Below are positions 7,480 to 10,543 of a stretch of 10,543 bases of DNA, piece by piece. The stretch is from NCBI GenBank assembly GCA_003024985.2, contig PXIH01S0053250.1; one strand, written 5' to 3'. How positions within the stretch are numbered: position 1 is the stretch's first letter; every line of letters begins with the position of its first letter. The position numbers and the translations under genes were made by a program. This stretch comes from Euperipatoides rowelli (Eukaryota; Onychophora; Udeonychophora; Euonychophora; Peripatopsidae). The notes under the pieces were generated by a model. It did not search any database. It saw only the letters and a list, made by a program, of their open reading frames with translations, and had not been told where the DNA came from.

Positions 7480-8630
7480 ACTAAATTGTGGAAATTGGAT
7501 TAGATGGGGGGTCTGTGGAATACTGATGTGTTCACGATATAACAAGTATTATAGAAATGTATAACCTGCGCAGATACAAGTTAAATTTATGGCCCTGGTC
7601 AACATAGATTCGCAAAGATAACTGTCTGACTATCTTACCACCCCAAAATAATTTCAACAATTCAATGATTAGAGCGTCAGATATATTTTATAATGTTCCT
7701 AACAATCTAATATAATTTTAAAATAACCCGCAAAGTGGGCATAATCTAATATTGGGGTTGCTTAGAATATTTGCAATAGGTGTGTAGTGAACTGTGAACC
7801 ACTATTGGTAAAATTGCTGCCACAAACACTTCACATAACTATTATGGCAATACAGAATGTTTAAAATTTTTATTAGTAGTATTCTGTACAACAAAGCAAA
7901 ATGGTATATTAACAATGGTTCTATGATGTGGTCTTCTAAACCAAACATGTAATTACTTAAGTATTCACTTGAGATACTTAACTAAGTAACACAAAAAATA
8001 AGTACATAATTGTGCAATGATGTAATGTCTTGTAATTGAAACACCAAAAAATAATAAGGTAATGTCATGGTGCTCATTCCGTGGCTGTCATGCCCTACAC
8101 TATTCAGGTAGATATAAATTCACTTATGGAAATTATTAATAGGATAAGATGGAACTTCAATAGTTATCTTTCATTGACTAAAGTTTATTATATATGTTGT
8201 ATAGCCATGGGATACCGATAGAAATAACCAAATATGGCACTAAAATGACAGACCACCATTTGTAAACAATAAAAAAATATTTTATCTGCAATTGTAAAAA
8301 TAATACTCTGATTAATGCCCTGGCACTAATGATCTTAACAAAAAAAATATTGTTCACCTTGTTGGGAGAAAAAGGTAAATATAAACAAGGACTTATTATC
8401 CTTAATCCCTGTCGCTCCTCTATGCAGGAGGGTTGTAATATATTTATAACAAATATATATACAGTATTAATAATTGCAGACAAATCATGGGTCAGGTAGT
8501 CCAACAAACAAAATAATCAATTTAATTATACAGAATTATTATAAGGTCTCCAAAAAAGGTATATGGTAATTATTTATATGGTACATGATATGCTATTTCA
8601 ATTAATATTTTGATGTTATGTAAAAAAAAC

Positions 8631-8644
8631 TAGTGGTACCACTA
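8631..8644. repeat. 14-bp perfect palindrome in the right LTR
   Basis: tagtggtaccacta equals its own reverse complement. The left LTR has the same site at 584-597 with one central change (tagtggtgccacta). It could be a dimeric protein-binding site in the LTR, or chance. Confidence 0.6.
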
Positions 8645-9535
8645 CTACAGATAACTAAATGTTAATATTTACCTGGCCATGCGGATTAATTAACTTCTGG
8701 TTAACTACTCCACTGTTATTGGCAAACGCAGGTTGGTATAGGCAATTGGAATCCAGTTTGTAGTAACCGTTAGTTTGTCAATTATACAATCCGCGGCTGA
8801 TTTTAATGGTGACTATAACAATGTAAGTTATGTAGAGGTCCTATATCACGTGTTATCAAACAATTACGTTCCAATGACATCAGCATAACCACACAATATA
8901 GTCTGGGTACTTCACGTTTAATTTCTAATCACTTATTTTAGGTATAAGAATAATTGTAACATCTACGATTCCATAACGGTGAACGCAGTAGGCTCTAAAC
9001 GGATATGAAGCTAATATATCGCTGCAAATCCTTAACGAGGGTTCTATCCTCTGTAGTAATATATAAATGTTCATTTACTCTCAGGTTATATGTATTTATA
9101 ATACAGGAATACAATTATGGTTGTCAAAATGCACTCTGGTTCTAGTTATACTCTCTGGGTAGCATACTATGGTCGATGTCAGCTTGTGTACAACCGACGT
9201 AGCTAGCCTAGTTTAACTTCCACGCTGTGTAAGACATTAACAATGTATTGCAATATTGATTGTCGCAGGATCAAAATATTGGGTGTTTTCTAAGCTTCTC
9301 GTCAAAGGATACCATTCCACAAAGTTACAAAGTGACAACACTATTCCTACATTGACGTGTGCCATAATGGCACCAATGTGCATGGAAATCATAACACATC
9401 ATTATCAATGTTTATATTTTAGAACAGTTTTGTTGTTTACTCACTTGCACTTTCAGTGTTTTACTTAGGTCCCTGATCGATAGCATTAATACATACAGTG
9501 TTTAACAATTATGTACACTATAAATGCAGAAAACA

Positions 9536-9574
9536 ACTCGTTAAAATGCAACGAGTATAGCAGCCATATGCTGC
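9536..9574. repeat. Two adjacent small hairpins in the right LTR
   Basis: actcgtt/aacgagt (9536-9542 with 9550-9556) form a 7-bp stem with a 7-base loop, followed by gcagc/gctgc (9560-9564 with 9570-9574) with a 5-base loop. The left LTR lacks about 35 bases here (near 1476-1500), so the stems are absent from it. Confidence 0.6.
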
Positions 9575-10351
9575 GACAAGCTATCCTGCTCGAACAAAAG
9601 AAAAAAAAAACATACATACGATTTGAAATAAAATGCTAAGATTACAATTTGATTGAAAGAATGTTTAAATTAATTAATTTGAATTATAAGGTACTTAGTT
9701 TGTTTTATTATTTACATTTAGGTTAAGGTTTAATTAAAACCAAAAGTGTTCACCTTGCAATCTGAATAATGGCTCACTTTCAGTATGTCTAGTGCAAAGA
9801 GGAAATGACCGATAGATTTCGCAAGTTCCTGGAGTGATTTGTTATCGCAGAAAAGAATGGTTGAAGAAATTATTCTATCATTTAATGTATAATCGATTAT
9901 ACTGTAAAGAAATTTAATAAAAGACAAAAAATAAGGCAGTAGTCATAAAAAAAACATTTGTATATTTCCTTAATCATACGCTATTTAATAGAATGACAAA
10001 TAGTAGTTTAATTATTAGATGTAAGGTTTCACACGCCTGTAAATCCTGATCTCCCCTCCACATTAATATAACTTTATTACTATAAGGCGCGTAAACAAAA
10101 CAAAGTCTACATCAGCAGAAAAATAGAAACCAAGGCAATATAAGCCCATTAATAGTGGGCCCAGGTAATATAGGTAGTACATTTATTCACAGTGGCCATC
10201 GGGTCAAAGATAAACACTGTGTAAAGCAGTTGTGATAATATGCATCACAAGGTTACCAGGGGGAGTAAGTAATGCAGAATAGCACACTATAAAAGTTAAA
10301 GTTATAGTACTGTATAGTATGTTTATTGAAATGTATATACCGTATATATAT

Positions 10352-10414
10352 ATTATAACGAAACGTTAGGTGAACAACCTGGCAAGAACACCAATTATAA
10401 CGAAACTTTAGGTG
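10352..10414 (+). repeat. Direct repeat of 21 bp, 42 bp apart
   Basis: attataacgaaacgttaggtg (10352-10372, written here in two parts: attataacgaaa and cgttaggtg) recurs at 10394-10414 with one substitution (g to t in the second part). The spacing between starts is 42 bases. Confidence 0.85.
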
Positions 10415-10438
10415 GGGTAGGCTATAGAACTACCCCAC
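10412..10438. repeat. 9-bp perfect hairpin
   Basis: gtggggtag (10412-10420) pairs fully with ctaccccac (10430-10438) around a 9-base loop. It overlaps the end of the second 21-mer repeat. A weaker 6-bp inverted repeat (gctaac 10465-10470 with gttagc 10482-10487) follows. It could be a cruciform or an end of a small repeat element. Confidence 0.75.
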
Positions 10439-10543
10439 ATGGTTGGAAAGGCGCTGGAACTAAGGCTAACGCTCGTCATAAGTTAGCGGCAGGAACTGGA
10501 TAGCTGGTACGGAAAAACTATTGCTACTACTAACTGGAACTGG

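Larger units (their letters stand above)
328..10286 (-). mobile_element. Degenerate Ty3/Gypsy LTR retrotransposon, minus strand
   Basis: Two long direct repeats (328-2193 and 8390-10286) flank an internal region whose minus strand encodes, in order, Gag, zinc knuckle/protease, reverse transcriptase, RNase H, a second RNase H and integrase. Integrase lying after RT/RNase H is the Ty3/Gypsy order, not Ty1/Copia. A primer-binding site lies beside the right LTR and a purine-rich tract beside the left LTR, as expected for a minus-strand element. The right LTR begins TGTG and both LTRs end CACA on the plus strand. No envelope gene or chromodomain is seen. Reading frames change at least seven times and many in-frame stops are present, so this is a dead, non-autonomous copy. 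The left end is incomplete in this window, so target-site duplications cannot be checked; the five bases after the right end are ctata. Confidence 0.93.
7487..10286 (-). repeat. 5' LTR, full length, about 2.8 kb
   Basis: I place the plus-strand start at 7487 (TGTGGAAATTGG), seven bases from the primer-binding site, and the end at 10286 (AATAGCACA), where similarity with the left copy stops. The ends form the short inverted repeat TGTG/CACA. Bases 8390-10286 match 328-2193 at about 95% by eye. Bases 7487-8389 (U5 side in element orientation) have no match elsewhere in the window. No convincing protein is encoded: the few open frames of 60-110 codons are AT-rich and not conserved in length between the two LTR copies. 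Promoter and polyadenylation signals must lie here, but the AT content makes any TATA or AATAAA match uninformative. The length is long for a Gypsy LTR, which commonly measures a few hundred bases to 1.5 kb; an old insertion inside 7487-8389 is an alternative. Confidence 0.8.
10287..10543. other. Right flank: no gene recognised
   Basis: Beyond the LTR edge the sequence is AT-rich to about 10360 and then more balanced, containing a duplicated 21-mer, two inverted repeats and recurring ctggaac/aactgg words (10454, 10494, 10534). No protein is supported. It may be host DNA or the start of another repeat family continuing past the window. Confidence 0.6.

Noticed and set aside
8178-8507. 109-codon minus-strand open frame with hydrophobic stretches
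   Set aside because: It crosses from LTR-specific into shared LTR sequence, is AT-driven (Ile, Leu, Phe, Tyr, Asn rich), and has no recognisable domain. Its C-terminal side is not preserved in the left LTR.

Overview
This window is eukaryotic, AT-rich, non-prokaryotic DNA dominated by one decayed Ty3/Gypsy-type (Metaviridae) LTR retrotransposon lying on the minus strand. The PBS type, the Gag and Pol families and the AT-rich, homopolymer-rich surroundings suggest an animal, most likely an invertebrate. I cannot name the species. I see no host gene, tRNA, rRNA, operon or CRISPR.

Layout, left to right: 1-327 is unrelated A/T-homopolymer-rich DNA. 328-2193 is a partial 3' LTR. 2194-7486 is the internal region, read right to left as leader, gag, nucleocapsid/protease, reverse transcriptase, an RT-attached RNase H, a second RNase H, and integrase. 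7487-10286 is the 5' LTR, about 2.8 kb, running TGTG...CACA on the plus strand. 10287-10543 is flanking DNA with a small direct repeat and hairpins. The two LTRs share about 1.87 kb at roughly 95% identity by eye (about 15 substitutions over about 300 bases compared near 603-905). The outer 0.9 kb of the 5' LTR (7487-8389) has no counterpart in the left copy within this window.

The coding part is broken by many frameshifts and in-frame stops, so this copy cannot make its own proteins. Its domain order is nevertheless clear. The most notable point is an extra RNase H domain between the RT-linked RNase H and the integrase. It closely resembles eukaryotic cellular RNase H1, while the RT-linked RNase H has lost two of its catalytic acids. 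This is the 'dual RNase H' layout known from vertebrate retroviruses and from plant Tat elements, here apparently in an animal Gypsy element. Other points worth a look are a possible 47-nt intron in the leader, a tRNA-Trp-like primer site, the very long LTR and the asymmetric LTR pair.
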